From assembly GCA_900073065.1 (NCBI GenBank), contig FJOG01000005.1, positions 1,479,420 to 1,543,419 on the forward strand: a DNA stretch of 64,000 nucleotides. Direction: 5' to 3'. The notes below the pieces were generated by a model. That model was not told where the DNA came from, made no database searches, and saw nothing but the letters and a program-made list of their open reading frames with translations. Shown in pieces: positions 43,603 through 56,380 of the stretch (its first letter is position 1; each line of letters starts with the position of its first letter). This stretch comes from Phialocephala subalpina. Its lineage: Eukaryota > Ascomycota > Leotiomycetes > Helotiales > Mollisiaceae. Both the position numbers and the translations under genes were made by a program.

Positions 43603-45744
43603 GAGGTGCAGACCGAAGACGGATGATCTACACCATGGATTGCAGGACGCCTACTACTTTCGTGCAGTAGAAGGGACTTCAAGAGGAAGGAAAGACGGAA
43701 GGTCAAGTGGAAGGATGATGCCATGGCTGCATTGGTGGAAATTTGGAACAATGTACCTACTGCACCCCACGTTGGGAGCGCGATTGGAAACACGAAACAC
43801 CTCAATATCAGACCAGAGGCTTGTCTAGCTCTCAGCTGCATTGTCCTCGATTATTCCCCTTTCCGGACACAGAGTTGTATCAGCCTCACCGGATGCTTAC
43901 CTCCTTCCTTCGCAGCCTCGTATCATCCAGTCCAGCTCCTACTAATCCGCCAAGCTTTTATTTCTTTCAATCTGGGCGAATTTTCTTCTCCATGCGTTCA
44001 CGCCAACTCATCAGCTAATGAACGTTTCTCGTTTCTTGTCATGGCATCCCGTACCGTCTTTCATTTTTCATCTGCAGCTCAGCAAACATCAAAACTTGCC
44101 GTCAGCTTTCCACGTTGTCTTCCAGCCGTGACCTCGCATTTCTCTATTCATCGGTACACGAATCAGAGGACAGAACAAGTAGGAAAGAAAAGCTTTCAAG
44201 CTTCTTATCGGTTGGTTCGCAGCCTTGCAGGCTTACCGTACTTGGCATGCATGAGGAAAAAAGCAAAGCAAAACTTCAGAATCAGTTACGACTAAGACAT
44301 CGTGCAGTGTCATTTTCTGAACACGACTGGGTGGCTGCAGTGAGGTGCAGATTTGGAAACGCAAAATTTTCTCTCCGGATGTGAGTTGGAGATATGCGAA
44401 GAGCTGATTCGAGGGAAAGAAGGGTAGGGAAAGTTGTACTTGTAGATCCATGATCCTATTTTCGGACCCGAACTTGAAGACCTAGATTCTTTTTTGGTTA
44501 TGGGGTACGAATCGACGACATCGTACGCGACCCGCGCTGAGTTGCAGGAATTGTTAATGCTAACAGCAGGCCAAGCTTCACGAAGCTTTTTGATCGATGC
44601 CCCTAAGAAATAGCGAGGAAGTGATCCACAGACCCCCGCGGAGGTCCTGGATACCCCCGCGATGCCCAGACCGCGCTATAAATATCCTCTAATATATAGC
44701 CTTGCCCTACGCGAACCTTCTTTTCTCTCCTATCTTTCCTTCAACTTCGATTTCGCAAAATCATCACGACGACAAACACTACGATTCCTCTCCACAAGAT
44801 GGATGGCATCAGCAGGTCTCGAAAAAGCACAAGGATGAAGACGAAGCCGCGTTTTTCTTCAAGCCACCAGATCTTGGCGGCTGAGCAGCCAACGATACTC
44901 GATCTCTTATCTCTGACATCGTTCTGCCTTTGCAGCTTTTGCTTATCTTGCTTCCACCACCGGCTGTCAAAGGCGCGGACCAGGATCACTAATGTGCCTT
45001 GGCGGGTCAGCCTCTATCTCTGCTCGCGTGCATATGCCTTTCCCATATTCCAATTTTCATTGGGGGAAGAAGTTTCTGGGCCCTGAAATTACTGCTTTGG
45101 GGGTGCAAAGGGGGAGGGATAAGGATGAGATGTCCAATAGGATACTTTACCAGAAGAGTGTCTGTACTTCAGACCCCCGAGGCCAAGGCTGTTATCCAGC
45201 CTGGTTTCTTTCTCCACTTCTTGGCCATTGTTCACAGCCGTGGTCCCGGCGCTGTGCTGTGCTCAAGCTCCCCCTCGGCAAGCACTCGCTTCTAGCTCTC
45301 TCCATACCCATCCATAGCTCACGCCTGCGATAAAGCTACCCATACAAACTCAAATGAAGCTCTGGAACGAGTCAAATCTCTGCACAGCCCGGCCGTCTCC
45401 AATCAGCCAGCTGCAAGTCTTCGATCTGGCCCGAGCTGTCAAGCGTATTATGGAGATTAGTGCATCTCTGATTCCGCTCCACATGTTTCCATACAGGGCT
45501 ATCTGAGAGATGAAGCGCCCCCATTATCCTTATCAGTTGTCTATTCCTCTCGGTCATGCCGTCCGGTAACGGTGGTTTGAAAATCTTTTCTTCTCTCCCC
45601 TCATCCTTCCCTGTCCTGTCCCCCGGATTGTAGATCTATATCTAGTCCCAACGTCGCGTCTTGCTTTTGCGTGAAGCAGGTAAGAGTGCAAGTGCATACC
45701 ATCAACAACGAAAACTCAAGGAAACAAGAGCCGAGGGAAGCAAG
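43603..45744. other. 2.1 kb intergenic, long promoter or leader of the ammonium transporter
   Basis: No confident gene. A TATAAATA at 44677-44684 is followed by short frames (44702-44884 and 44799-45086) that may be leader ORFs or a small gene. Two CCCCCGCG sites just before the TATA box (about 44633 and 44655) fit the CreA-type SYGGRG consensus on the minus strand. Confidence 0.4.
44677..44684 (+). promoter_or_regulatory. TATA box (TATAAATA)
   Basis: TATAAATA about 1 kb before the ammonium transporter start. It may drive a long-leader transcript of that gene or a separate small transcript. Confidence 0.35.
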
Positions 45745-47415
45745 ATGTCTTCTCTCTACGCAGTTCCCTACAATGGAACCGGAATGACGGGTTGCGATTC
45801 TCTGACTGAGGATTGTAACATCTACTACGAAGTTCGTTCCCTTCTCCCTCCCCATTCCCTCCCCCCTTCCAAAACTCGTCTAACAACCCCCAGTCAGGAG
45901 ACATAGCCTGGATGCTCACCTCCACCGCCCTCGTCCTCCTCATGATTCCCGGCGTCGGCTTCTTCTACTCCGGCCTCGCCCGCCGCAAATCAGCCCTCTC
46001 CCTCATATGGCTCTCTTGCATGTCCGTCGGCGTCGTCAGCTTTCAATGGTTCTTTTGGGGATATAGTTTGACGTTCAGTCACACGGCGAATTCTTATATT
46101 GGGAATCTGGAGAATATTGGGTTTAGGAATGTGTTGGGCGCGCCGAGTGTGGGCAGCCCGAAGGTACGTTTTGTATTTGATGAGGGGAGGAGAGAGGAAG
46201 AGATAGTGAATGCTAACGATGTGATTGAAGATTCCAGATTTGTTGTTTGCGATCTACCAGGGCATGTTCGCGGCGATTACACCTGCGCTTGCGATCGGTG
46301 CTGCGGCAGACAGAGGCCGCATGCTCCCCTGCATCGTCTTCATGTTCATCTGGTCCACCATAATTTACGACCCCATCGCCTGCTGGACCTGGAATCCCGC
46401 AGGATGGACCTTCAAAATGGGTGGATTGGACTTTGCTGGTGGAACTCCAGTTCATATATCTTCTGGAGCAGCAGCTTTGGCATATTCAATCATGCTTGGA
46501 AAGAGAGCTGGTTATAACGATGTTTCTGGCTTGCCATACAGACCACATAACGTCACCCACATCGTCCTCGGCACGGTCTTCCTCTGGGTAGGCTGGTTCG
46601 GCTTCAACGGCGGCTCTGCACTTGCTGCTAATATGAGGGCTGTCATGGCATGTGTGGTTACGCATATTGCTGCGAGTGTTGGAGGAGTCACTTGGGTTCT
46701 TCTCGATTACCGCCTCGATAAGAAATGGTCAACTGTCGGTTTCTGCTCAGGCGCTGTCTCCGGACTCGTGGCTATCACTCCAGCATCCGGTTTCGTGCCA
46801 GCCTGGTCAGCCGTCATCTTCGGTATCGTGGGAGCAATCTGCTGCAATTATGCAACAAAGTTGAAGTATTTGATTGGAGTTGACGATGCGCTTGATATCT
46901 TCGGCGAACACGGAGTCGGAGGTATTGTCGGAAATATCATGACTGCTTTCTTTGCTGCGTAAGTCCTCCCTCCCTCTTCCCCCTCCTACTTCCTCCTTGT
47001 CAAGATCGATTCTAACAGCCAAAACAGAGACTACATAGCCCACCTCGACGGCTTCTCCGAGATCCCCGGCGGCTGGCTCAACCACCACTGGGTCCAACTC
47101 GGCTACCAGCTCGCCGACTGCGTCTCCGGTTTTGCCTACTCCTTCTTCGGCACCTGCATCATTCTCTTCCTCATGAATCTCGTTCCTGGCCTCTCCCTCC
47201 GAGCAAGTGAAGAAGAAGAAGCGCTAGGAATGGATGATGCTCAACTGGGAGAGTTTGCGTATGATTATGTGGAGTTGAGGAGGGAGTTTAGTGATGTGAT
47301 ACTTGGGGAGGAACAGGAGGGGAATGGGGATGGGAAGGTGAGTGGGAGTCAGAGGGGGAGTGTGGGTGGTGGGATGATGACGGGGGAAAAGGAGGTTCCT
47401 ATTGAGAAGGTTTAG
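45745..47415 (+). CDS. Ammonium transporter (Amt/Mep family)
   Basis: Four exons, 45745-45831, 45894-46163, 46231-46958 and 47028-47415, give 490 aa. Typical Amt sequence: PGVGFFYSGLARRKSAL, WFFWGYSLTFS, the DFAGGTPVHISSG segment with the first pore His, FLWVGWFGFNGGSA and FGEHGVGGIVGN with the second pore His. It has about eleven TM helices and a cytosolic tail ending ...GEKEVPIEKV. It takes up ammonium across the plasma membrane and in fungi often also signals nitrogen status. The first exon ends with the weak donor GTTCGT, but the join YYE-SGDIAWMLTS fits the family. Confidence 0.92.
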
Positions 47416-47431
47416 GGGTGTTGTGGGATAT

Positions 47432-47451
47432 NNNNNNNNNNNNNNNNNNNN
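47432..47451. other. Assembly gap, 20 N
   Basis: A run of 20 undetermined bases just after the ammonium transporter stop codon. The true length is unknown. Flanking bases (GGGATAT ... GAGGG, then repeated ATCGGGATGTAGGATAT-like units) suggest a short low-complexity repeat. Confidence 0.99.
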
Positions 47452-49161
47452 GAGGGAAATGCAGGACATCATGGATATCGGGATGTAGGATATCAGACTT
47501 GGAGGAGGTGTTTAGGTTGCGATACTGTCACTGCTTGGTTGGAGACATGGATGCGGGAGTTTTATAGCTTGATAAGTTGCCATACCCAGAATTGACATTC
47601 TTGTTTCTCTTTTTGCTTTCTCATCAACCGTATCCAATCATATACATACATCATTCGTTCGAGATATAAGATGGCCAGGACCAACAATCTCTCACTCGCT
47701 CTCTCCTTCCTCTTCTGCAATTTTTCTCATACATTCCAGTCATGAAGAAGAGGACGACCGAGACCAAGAATGTACTCCTACATTACTCTCTGCTTCTACA
47801 GGCTTTTCGTTTGCACATTCTCCTTATCAAAGAGATTCTGCTCCAGTCCGACAATTACTCGGACACTTGATCCCGAGTTCGCTGACCCCTCGCTTACCCG
47901 TATTTCCCTTTCCCACACCACCACCCAAATCTTTGTCACTATCCCATTGTTGTCAACTTTTAGTCTGTTATCACTCCTTTCAACATGGCCCTTTGAATGA
48001 GCCTAGCCCGACCTTCATTCTTGAGATAAAAGATACATCATACCAAACGAGGTTTCGATACCAAGTGGGTGGGGAACCGACCCGCTCAGACCGTCGTGAA
48101 CCCTCCGGAAAATCGGTATGAGTTGGTTATCGAATCGACTCGATAGACCGTGGACGAGGTAACGTATATATACCAGCTTCCATCGCTTCTTTAAGCCTTC
48201 CTTTGATACGTTGAGGGTGAATGTAGTCGTGCGTTCTTATTGTGGCGTCAATGAATTTGACAAATTGGCTAGAACTGTATAGCAAACGAGTACAAGTAGA
48301 TTCAGGCCAATCGTGCCTTTGTTTGAGATGTCAAGCTTGAATTTAAGTTGCGGATGCGACTTCCTTCCAAATCTCAAGCGTGAATCTAAGTCTTCAATTA
48401 TTCTCTTGGCTTGGTTGTGAATTTTGAAGCAATGTAAATTTAAGTTGTGGCAAACTATAAATCCATTGTCGTCACCAGCATTAGCAGACAAGGTCGCGAT
48501 CAGCCTAAACTTCAAAAAGTCATGGATCCGACCTCTTCACAGAATGTCTGCAAAAATCTTTGGCGTCATAGCTGCAAGAAGTTTGAGGTTTGGTTATGTG
48601 ATAAGGGCCACATGCTACCGTGCGGCGATCTTGAAGATGGCGGAGATTGTTTGTTGTCATCCTGCTTTTGGTTGTCAACTTCTTCAACTTTATGCTTCTG
48701 GATCTGCATGTGACCGCATGCTTCACGAGTAGGTAAAGCAGTTGCAATTATGGATGAGTTCACTTGGGTATATTCAACTCCCAAAAGATCTTCTGAATTT
48801 CGAAGCTAGGCTGAAGGAGCGAGGATGTTATTTTACGTCGCTTTATAAAGAAGAATGTTTGCATGGAGCTAGGCAGCATGTTACGGGAGGAGTATCTGAT
48901 ATGAGAAGCAGTAGCATGCATAAATTGTAGAAGGAGAATGTGTGTTCAAAGGTTTGCTCAATTTCTCGATTGAAAACGTTTGAAAGGTCGGAAAACAAAA
49001 TGCGTGACTTTCAAAGGGAGAATATATGACAACAATCAGATCCCGAATGCAAGTATAGAGTAAGGAGAATGCCTGTATTAGAGCAAAGTCGGTGGACAAG
49101 CTTTTGGCAAACAAAATGCAAGGACTCAAAGCGCGCAGTATCGCGTAGAAAATGTCTCCTT
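47452..49161. other. Intergenic, no supported gene
   Basis: About 1.7 kb between convergent genes. Several short frames on both strands lack motifs or consistent splicing. I see no RNA gene. Confidence 0.4.
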
Positions 49162-50886
49162 TCAAGCGCTCGAGAAGAACGAACTCTCAGGTGAGGAGCC
49201 TCTCTCCCCCACATTACACAGCCGACTCGAACTGACCTGCGCTTCCTTACTCGGATAGAACGGCGTCACAACACTGTTGGATGCGTCGTGGATGTTTCGA
49301 AAGATCATCATGCGATCCCTTTTCAAGAATTCGTCCCGAACTTGAGGATTCTGAAATCCGGCTTTGACACGCATCCAGAGGTACCAGATGCTAAGGATTA
49401 AGAGGGTGAGTGGGATGGTTACGGCCCAGTAGATCCAGAATTTGGAGGTTACGTATGATGTAGAGGAGAGGGTGGTGGGCGAGGTGGGGGAGGCGTTGGG
49501 GTTGAGGTTGGTGGAGAAGTTGAACATTGACATGCTGAAGATTGACTGTGAGGAGTAAGCTGAGAACGTGGAATTTGAGAGGAAGGCAGGAAGTACGGCG
49601 ATGAGCATAGCTGGCAGGAAGACAATGCCGAGGATCGCGATCGAAGTCATCGAGGTACTATCTTTCTTCGCCGCTCGAGAGATATTGACATTGATCTTGC
49701 TGTCCTGCTGCGCGATGATGGTGTAGATCTGCGCGAGTCAATCACGATGCTAGATTTTGGCATTGGTTCTCCTTACCACGGTGATCAGCGCTTGACATCT
49801 CTTCTGCAGCGACAAAGTCTGCTCATGCTGACTCGTTGCTAAGTTCAATGTATTTGTAGCCAGCTCTTTGATGTGCTTAGTGACGACCCGCAACTTCGCT
49901 CGATGTTGTTCGGGAAAAATGGCTTCATCATCACAGTCCTTCAAGCACGCAAGCACAAAGTGGCAGAGGCCAATCGCAAATTGGAGCTGTCGTTCAAGGT
50001 AGGTCAGACTGGTTTGGATGCGATGACAGTGCTTCGTGCTTTCGCGATGTAGGTCGAAGTTCCAATCCCAAGCGTCGGTTTCTCGCTCTCCTCGTGTGAT
50101 GCCTAACTGATGTTCCAGGACGTAGAGAGAGCCTTGAAACTGTCGTCTGTGGTCTATGTAGAAAGCGGTAAGAAGATCGGCGAGCATTGCTGGAAGCGTG
50201 AGAGGGTGTATCAGATAGGATTTCTTGGCGGTCAAATATTCAAACACTTCCTGAACATCCTCGTCTGATAGACTTTCGAAGAGGGTCGAGGTAGAGCATT
50301 GGCTCGCATTCCATGATGATGTGAGAGACCAGATGGCTTTTGCGTTGATGCGCGGTGAGTGTGGTACGCGGATAGTAAATGCTGTGCGCATTAGCAAGAA
50401 GTCCGTCGATGTGTGAGAGGTCGAGCTCACCAAGATGTGACACAAGTCCGTCTTCACTAGTTGTAGTATGCTTCATAAAAGCACCACAGCCGCCGGTACC
50501 TCTTCTCAGGAACAAGTAGTCCGATGGCAGATTCATAGCGTTCGAGATGCGCTTGAACTCATTCTTTTGGAAAGCCATATACCACGGCTTGAGTTCATGG
50601 TGCTGATGACTTCGATGGCGAGTGAAGCTTTGATCGAAATCAGCATTTCCACTTCGACTTCCATGCCCATGGTGGGCCGCGCCCAAGCTTACAGGATACG
50701 GAAACGGCCATGACTACAAAGATCATGGCCCTCTCCTAACCACCCCAGAACATCATCGGCATCTAACTTCTTAGGAGGGTCAAGATCAAGCTCTGCGGTC
50801 TCCCTACCAATTCCTAGTATCTCGTAGTCTTTGCTGAAAGTATCACAATAGTCGTCAAATCTGTTTAAATACCAAGAGTCGTACAT
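49162..50886 (-). CDS. CorA-like two-TM membrane protein (fungal CorA-related family)
   Basis: Exons on minus, 50693-50886, 50431-50627, 49777-50381 and 49162-49728, all splice in frame to 520 aa. A soluble, mostly helical N-terminal part includes WYMAFQKNEFKRISNAMN and a long helix with LERQLQFAIGLCHFVLACL. The C-terminal part has the family signature IIAQQDSKINVNISRAAKKD followed by TM1 (IAILGIVFLPAMLIAVLPAF), a Ser/Asn-rich extracellular loop and TM2 (FWIYWAVTIPLTLLILSIWY). This matches the numerous fungal CorA-like proteins. They lack a clear GMN pore motif, so magnesium transport is unproven. An alternative last splice at about 49240 could change the final 28 residues. Confidence 0.78.
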
Positions 50887-52045
50887 GGTCAAGTGCGACG
50901 CCGTTGTTGTGAGACCAGAGAAGACGACTCTAGTAGTAGCTTGCGGATCGGACCATCCCTATACCCCAATGGCACGTACCATTCTCGGAACGAAACGCCC
51001 GAGTTGTAAGGTGCAAACGGGATCAGTGAGGCTGTTCGCTGACGCCGAGCACCGAATTGGTCCATCTTGAGCTTTTCTGGCAGCACTTTGCTGCAATGGC
51101 AAGCTTGGGCGAATCAAAGTCAACAGGCGCAACCTCCACAGCGTCGCATTGCGGCAAGGACAAACGCCCTCAGGTAAGCCACCAATATTTGATGTATAAT
51201 TTGAGGATAAAAAGTGTTTTTATCTTGCGTCTTTGCATCAATTGAGCAAAGTCTGCTCAAAGCGCGAAGGAGAGTGGTCGCGAGCGGTAGTGCAGGTAAG
51301 AGCAGAATTGACTTGTCCAGATATCATATGCAATGTACAGTACATACAGTAGTACGAGTGTTCAGACTTGATACGCGGCCTCAGCAAGAATAGAGCAATA
51401 AGAGGCAAATGATAACATGTGCACTTGGTCTGGAGAAGCATCTAACACAATGCCAAGATCTTCAATCTAGGAATCTAGGATACAAGCTATTTTCATAGTA
51501 CCTCGCAGACACTGGTCTACATTGCAATAGTATAGTTCCAATACGTATATCAAAGACCTTTTGTAAAGAAAGCACAGGTAAGAGGCAAATGATTGGGAAG
51601 ATTTAAAGTTGGTGTTGAAGAAACGAGGTAGGAGATTGAGATAATTAGGGAGTCTGAAAAATACGCAGTCGAGCCTTAGCGCAAATTTATCAGCACTAAT
51701 ATTTGATTTCGAATGCCTTCAACTTTCACTTCAACAACACCAAACGCCAAACCTCTTAAGGAGGATCTCACCATCGGATATCACTCTCATACCTGATCCA
51801 GGGACTCACCAAGGACTCACCAAGGTATTCGTATCAAGTCATCCATCTGCCAAGGCTTCATTGGTTCCTCGGCGATAACTTCTCAGCTTCAAGTCGTTGG
51901 TGTGGCTGCTAGCAAGTTGCTGCGGGACAAGGATCCAACATGCAACCATTGCTAATCGCCGAGTGGGAGTCGCGGGCTGCGATAGGTGGTTCAAACCATT
52001 ACTATGCATTTTGACGATGCATCTGCTAATCATCCATGACCAACA
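50887..52045. other. Intergenic between divergent genes
   Basis: About 1.16 kb shared promoter space. A 13-bp motif AAGAGGCAAATGA occurs twice (about 51399 and 51580). CTCACCAAGGA is tandemly repeated at about 51806-51827. No gene is seen. Confidence 0.4.
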
Positions 52046-53560
52046 ATGAGGAGAAATGGGGGTGGAAGTCCCAGACAATTTAGAGTTCCGTTGGGCTTGC
52101 ATGTACAGCCACGGCAGAAGCAGAAGAGAAGGGCTAAAGCAAGGGCAGAGATCAAACCGCTACCAATCGATGTGCGACTTCTTCGGAACCCTCCAGGCAG
52201 AGCAGTGGTCCCATATACGCCAAAGAACGAACTGGAGGACTCCAACCTTCATTTCTTGATCTACCACTGCAAGTGTCACCCCATAATGAAGGATCTCATG
52301 CATAAGGCTGACAAATCAGACAGACGTTACAGTAGTATCAGCAGAAAGCGTCACGAATGTCGGTCCTCGATTTGAATGGTTCCCATTAGCTGTCAGGGAT
52401 GAAGCATTCTTTCATGCTGTCATCTCCTCCACATCCTCCCATGCAGCGTACCTCCAGCAGGTCGACCTACCTCCGAACTTCTACTTCCACCGGGGTACAG
52501 CTATCCGGCTGCTGAACAAGAGGATTGAGAGGGGGGCACACGACGAAGGAACCATAAACACAGTTGCGGTGTTCTCTCAGCAAGAAGTACGACAACACAA
52601 CACAAAACAAGTTTTGAAGTCAAGCCCACCGCTGACATTAGACAATAGAGCTTCGAGGGCCGGGCCGAGACGGCACTGACGCATATCCATGGCCTATTGC
52701 AGATCGTCTCAACCGCTGGAGGCCCCCATTCCCAGAAGCTTAGTCCTCACACTCGCAGGCATGTATACTTGTAAGCACATCTTGGCCTTATTCCCACAGT
52801 GAAGACGCTGACTGACCGGTCCAGAACCGATCTCGCGGCATGCATTGCCCTGATGAGTAAACCACTCCTCACTCCTGCTCTCGATGTCTCAGATCCGGAA
52901 AAGTACTTCCGCAAGCCAAGTGTTATAACCGCATCGCACGCCAAAGAATTCGGTACGAGGCTATACAACTTCTCAGGCTCAGAACTCTCAGAGCAAGCAG
53001 CAGCTGTCCTATATGGTCTTCGAAACGTCTCAGAGATCTTGGAAGCCATACGAAATCGAACCGAACGAATTGACACTCCATCGGCGACAGACATCCAATT
53101 CACCGACCGGGTCGAGGTCCTCGAACGTCTCGTTCATCCGCTCTGGTACGTCGAAGATCCTGCCTCGCCTCAACATCCCATCTTTCGAACCTTTGGATGG
53201 ACTTGCTGCATATATATCTACGAAACGCTACGGGAACTGCCCAAAGAACTTGGCATGAATACCATGCTTGCAAATCGGGTCAAAGTTGCTCTCGAATCCT
53301 GCCCGGATCTAACTATACTCCTTGCTACATTTCAAGATCTGTTGCTGTGGGAGATGTTCATTTGTGGTCGAGTCGCAGACTTCAGAGACCGCCCGTTCTT
53401 TGCACAGCAAGCAACAAGGATACTGATGATACGCAAAATCGAGGATCCAGATGGGATCATGGCTGCTGCGAGAGCTTTCCTATGGCCGGAGAGACAATCC
53501 ACTGTCCCTCGATATAGTGAGGGGTCCTCCTCCAGCGAACCTTTCTTTGAAGGATCCTGA
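52046..53560 (+). CDS. Fungal transcription-factor-like protein without a zinc cluster
   Basis: Four exons fit: 52046 to about 52274, about 52342-52586, 52649-52770 and 52825-53560, about 443 aa. The first intron's donor (GTCACC) is weak and the least sure. The sequence has the look of the fungal-specific transcription factor middle region: AVRDEAFFHAVISSTSSH, YFHRGTAIRLLNKRIE, HIHGLLQIVSTAGG, YLTDLAACIALMSKPLL, SPQHPIFRTFGWTCCIYIYETL and ATFQDLLLWEMFICGRVA. The basic N-terminus (QPRQKQKRRAKARAE) is like the part that normally follows a Zn2Cys6 cluster, but no Cys6 motif is present. It may be a regulator lacking its own DNA-binding domain. Confidence 0.7.
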
Positions 53561-54259
53561 GTCGAAGTTGCCTGAATGAGCATTTGAGGGAGTTCGTGGG
53601 AGTTGTGCTTTCCTTTATCGGTTCGGTGCTCTTGGTATACAGTACACGATGTACTTTGATTCACAAAAGAGCTGCACAGTTCATCACGATAGACAGCTAA
53701 CTGAAAGGTAAGAGCTGTTTAAACAGTTGTCAAAATCATTTCAAATTCTCTTAGACCTCTCTTGTTCCTTCCTCATCATCCTCAGTCGATCAAATATCCC
53801 CACATCTGTTTGACTTGCATGTTGATTTCGTCCAGCCCGAATTATTGCTTTCAACCAATCAACCAGGTATCACTGCATGTACGTCGCTTACATTACACCG
53901 CCTTTCACTCACATACCATGCTTCTCAATCATCCAAGTCTACCGGTACATTCCCTGTAGACCCAGAGACCAGTCGCAGGAGAGACTCCATGTGTAGGAGA
54001 ATGTTCAGAATGGGGGAAAGGCTCCAGGAAGAGGAGAATATTAGGATCAAGGGAAGGGTGCAGGGCGAGGAGAAAGTCGCCATTAATCCTAAGGAGGACG
54101 AGGTCCTAGTCCTCAAGAAGAAATGTCAGAGGGCAGAGAAGGATGCGTCCGACGATCACCTCGAAAGGCCGCATAATCTCGCTCAGATCGAACAGACCCT
54201 ATGCGTTCGCCTTCAAGCAGTGACGATAGCAGTGGCAATAGGAGTGGTAATGGTGGCAA
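53561..54259. other. Intergenic with an uncertain plus frame
   Basis: A plus frame at 53815-54318 has a charged helical middle and a hydrophobic stretch (LQAVTIAVAIGVVMVAIS) near its end, so a small tail-anchored protein is possible, but no family is recognised. Confidence 0.3.
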
Positions 54260-54915
54260 TCAGTCAGGGTTCATCAACGACAAGCTCAATCCAAAGCCGT
54301 TTCCTGATATGTGTTTGATTATTCTCGAGAAGCCTTTGTCGTGAGGGATTGCTTTCGCTATTGCCTTGACAAGCTCAGTGTCCGTGTGCAAGGCCGTCGC
54401 TTGTACCGCATTTTCTATGGTGTGCTCAACGGGTTGGGCTAGGATATTTCCGTGAGCAGCGCCGCATCGAGGGTAGGCGAGGCCTTTCGTGGGTGTTGTC
54501 TCGTGCCGTACAATTGAGGCAGTGGTCGTAAGAGTGGCATGCACTGGAAGGACTTGAGTGAACGTCGTATTTCCGTCTTCGTCTTGAGCGACGAGTTGTG
54601 TTGTGTTGGTCTTTTTGGGGCAAGCCTCCTCGTCCTCAGTCCATGCATAGATAAGACGATCTGGCAGATACCTTTGTGGTGCAGGATCCATCGGCTTTGG
54701 GGAATATATGCTGGCGTTCGACGCTAGATGTAAATTTCACGGTTGTAATGGGTTCCAGCCACAGTTTCATGGAGAAGGCAACACGTTACCTGTTCGTCAA
54801 CTGAGAAATCAATAACGGCATTGATTCTGTGACATCCTGCAATTGGCATATCAGCGAATCGACTCTCTCCGATGAAGCCCAGAACGTGGACAATATGGCT
54901 GTCAAAATCTCCCAA
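54260..54915 (-). other. Possible small minus-strand gene, unrecognised
   Basis: A 143-aa frame at 54260-54691 starts with an ATG (MDPAPQRYLPDRL...). An upstream frame at 54724-54915 (MGDFDSHIVHVLGFIGESRF...) could be its first exon through an intron with donor GTAACG, but phases do not agree with the longer frame. I do not recognise a family. Confidence 0.25.
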
Positions 54916-55117
54916 GTCTTAAAATGCACTTACTACATTTGTTCAATTTCTCACATGCAGGAGACAAATGCAATCGTACGATCAAACCAGAAGTATTTTC
55001 ATATCGCTGACCACGAAGTCCCTCTGCTGTCCTGTTTATACATCCAAAGTTATACATTTACAATTCCCCTCTCACCCTCTCGCTCTTTCCCTTATTCCCA
55101 TAGTCTCTGCCACCCCC

Positions 55118-56380
55118 TCAATAAGAACTCGCCACTCTCCCACCCCGCTCCCCCAAAACCCTCCATCTCGGCGCCATCCACGTATTCCTAGACTCAAGCA
55201 CAACCTCACACACGACCCTGGCGACTTTCTCCTCGAATGTCTCCCTTCCCTTAAAGTTCCTATTTCTGCAGACAAGCAAGTTGATGCTGCTGTTGATACT
55301 GCTTAGCATATCTTGGCCTCCTTGTTTCCCTTCCCCGAAACTAGTTTTCGCAACGTCGGACGACTGCCCCGTGGAGGGGACGAATAGAGAGCTCGTCTGC
55401 GAGAGAGCCAGAATATCCTCTTCCCTCCCCTCACCCACAATCCACACCTCCTCTAAACCCCGAAACCGCCTCCTAACCCCCCTCCAAAAATCCTTCAACC
55501 TATCCTCCACAATCCTATCTTCCCTCGAGTCTCGCCACCCCTCACGAAACCCATTCCCCGCCATCCCACCATTTCCCCAGATACCTCCATCTCCATCCCC
55601 ACCTCCCTGTCCTCTCTCCCAATCTTCAACATTTCCCCACGTCAAGTTTCCCCATCCACCCGCCCCTTCCCAGCCTAGTCCAGAATCCTGACTCGATCTC
55701 CTCTTCCTCTCTTCAAGAAACAAATCTTCATGGACAGCCAACTGGCGGATATGGTTGAATGTAGAAGCCGAAGTGACGGACAGGGTTTTTGCCCAATGTT
55801 TAAAACTCGCGAGGTACCCGGTGTGAGAGAGAGAGGGGAAGTAGAGGATATCTTGCTGTCTCCCTCCTCCCAAGGTTGAGAACCATATTTTGCTTTCCAC
55901 GGACCCTGCTAATCGGAATGAAAGGGCGTAATATCGTGTAGCGACGGCGCGAGATTCTTGGCAGAGATGAAAGAGCGCCTTGATAGTAGCGGGGGAGGTA
56001 AGACCTATTTGTTCTCTCTTCGGGGTAGTGTGAGGTGGGGAAGTGGTGGTGCTTGAGCAGCGGATTCGTTTTCGCTGTGGGAATGTGGAGGAGGGGCGTG
56101 ATGGAGAGGAGGGAGGGGAGGGTGAGAAGGAGGTGGGTGAGAGGTAGTGTATTGGGACGAGGCGGGGAGGGGGAAGGCAGAGGGCGTAGATCCTGAGTCG
56201 GAGTTCGGTGGGGAGGTGGGTGAAGTAGTGGAACGTTTGCGTTTGTTCCTCATCCTCTTGGCTTGGTTGAATATGCGAGGGTAATTGACATCCAGCCCCA
56301 AGATGAAGATCTTCGAACTTAAGCTGTGAAGTCGAAGACGGAGGTTGAGAAACCGATTGAGACATCACGATGCCCTCCAT
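55118..56380 (-). CDS. 2EXR-domain protein
   Basis: Single exon, 420 aa. The motif FTHLPTELRLRIYALCLPPP (about residues 52-71) is the 2EXR signature, and FHLCQESRAVATRYYALSF is the usual second part. A Ser/Pro-rich insertion separates them. A Gly/Trp/Asp/Arg-rich stretch (about 245-290) is unusual for the family. It ends with a long charged tail. The function of 2EXR proteins is unknown. This is a second, clearly different member besides the one at 7.1 kb, with no internal repeats. Confidence 0.78.
   Translation of the reverse strand: MEGIVMSQSVSQPPSSTSQLKFEDLHLGAGCQLPSHIQPSQEDEEQTQTFHYFTHLPTELRLRIYALCLPPPRLVPIHYLSPTSFSPSPPSSPSRPSSTFPQRKRIRCSSTTTSPPHTTPKREQIGLTSPATIKALFHLCQESRAVATRYYALSFRLAGSVESKIWFSTLGGGRQQDILYFPSLSHTGYLASFKHWAKTLSVTSASTFNHIRQLAVHEDLFLEERKRRSSQDSGLGWEGAGGWGNLTWGNVEDWERGQGGGDGDGGIWGNGGMAGNGFREGWRDSREDRIVEDRLKDFWRGVRRRFRGLEEVWIVGEGREEDILALSQTSSLFVPSTGQSSDVAKTSFGEGKQGGQDMLSSINSSINLLVCRNRNFKGRETFEEKVARVVCEVVLESRNTWMAPRWRVLGERGGRVASSY

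Noticed and set aside
47452..49161. Small genes in the gap after the ammonium transporter
   Set aside because: Several frames of 60-100 aa overlap on both strands with no motif, no signal peptide and no coherent splicing.
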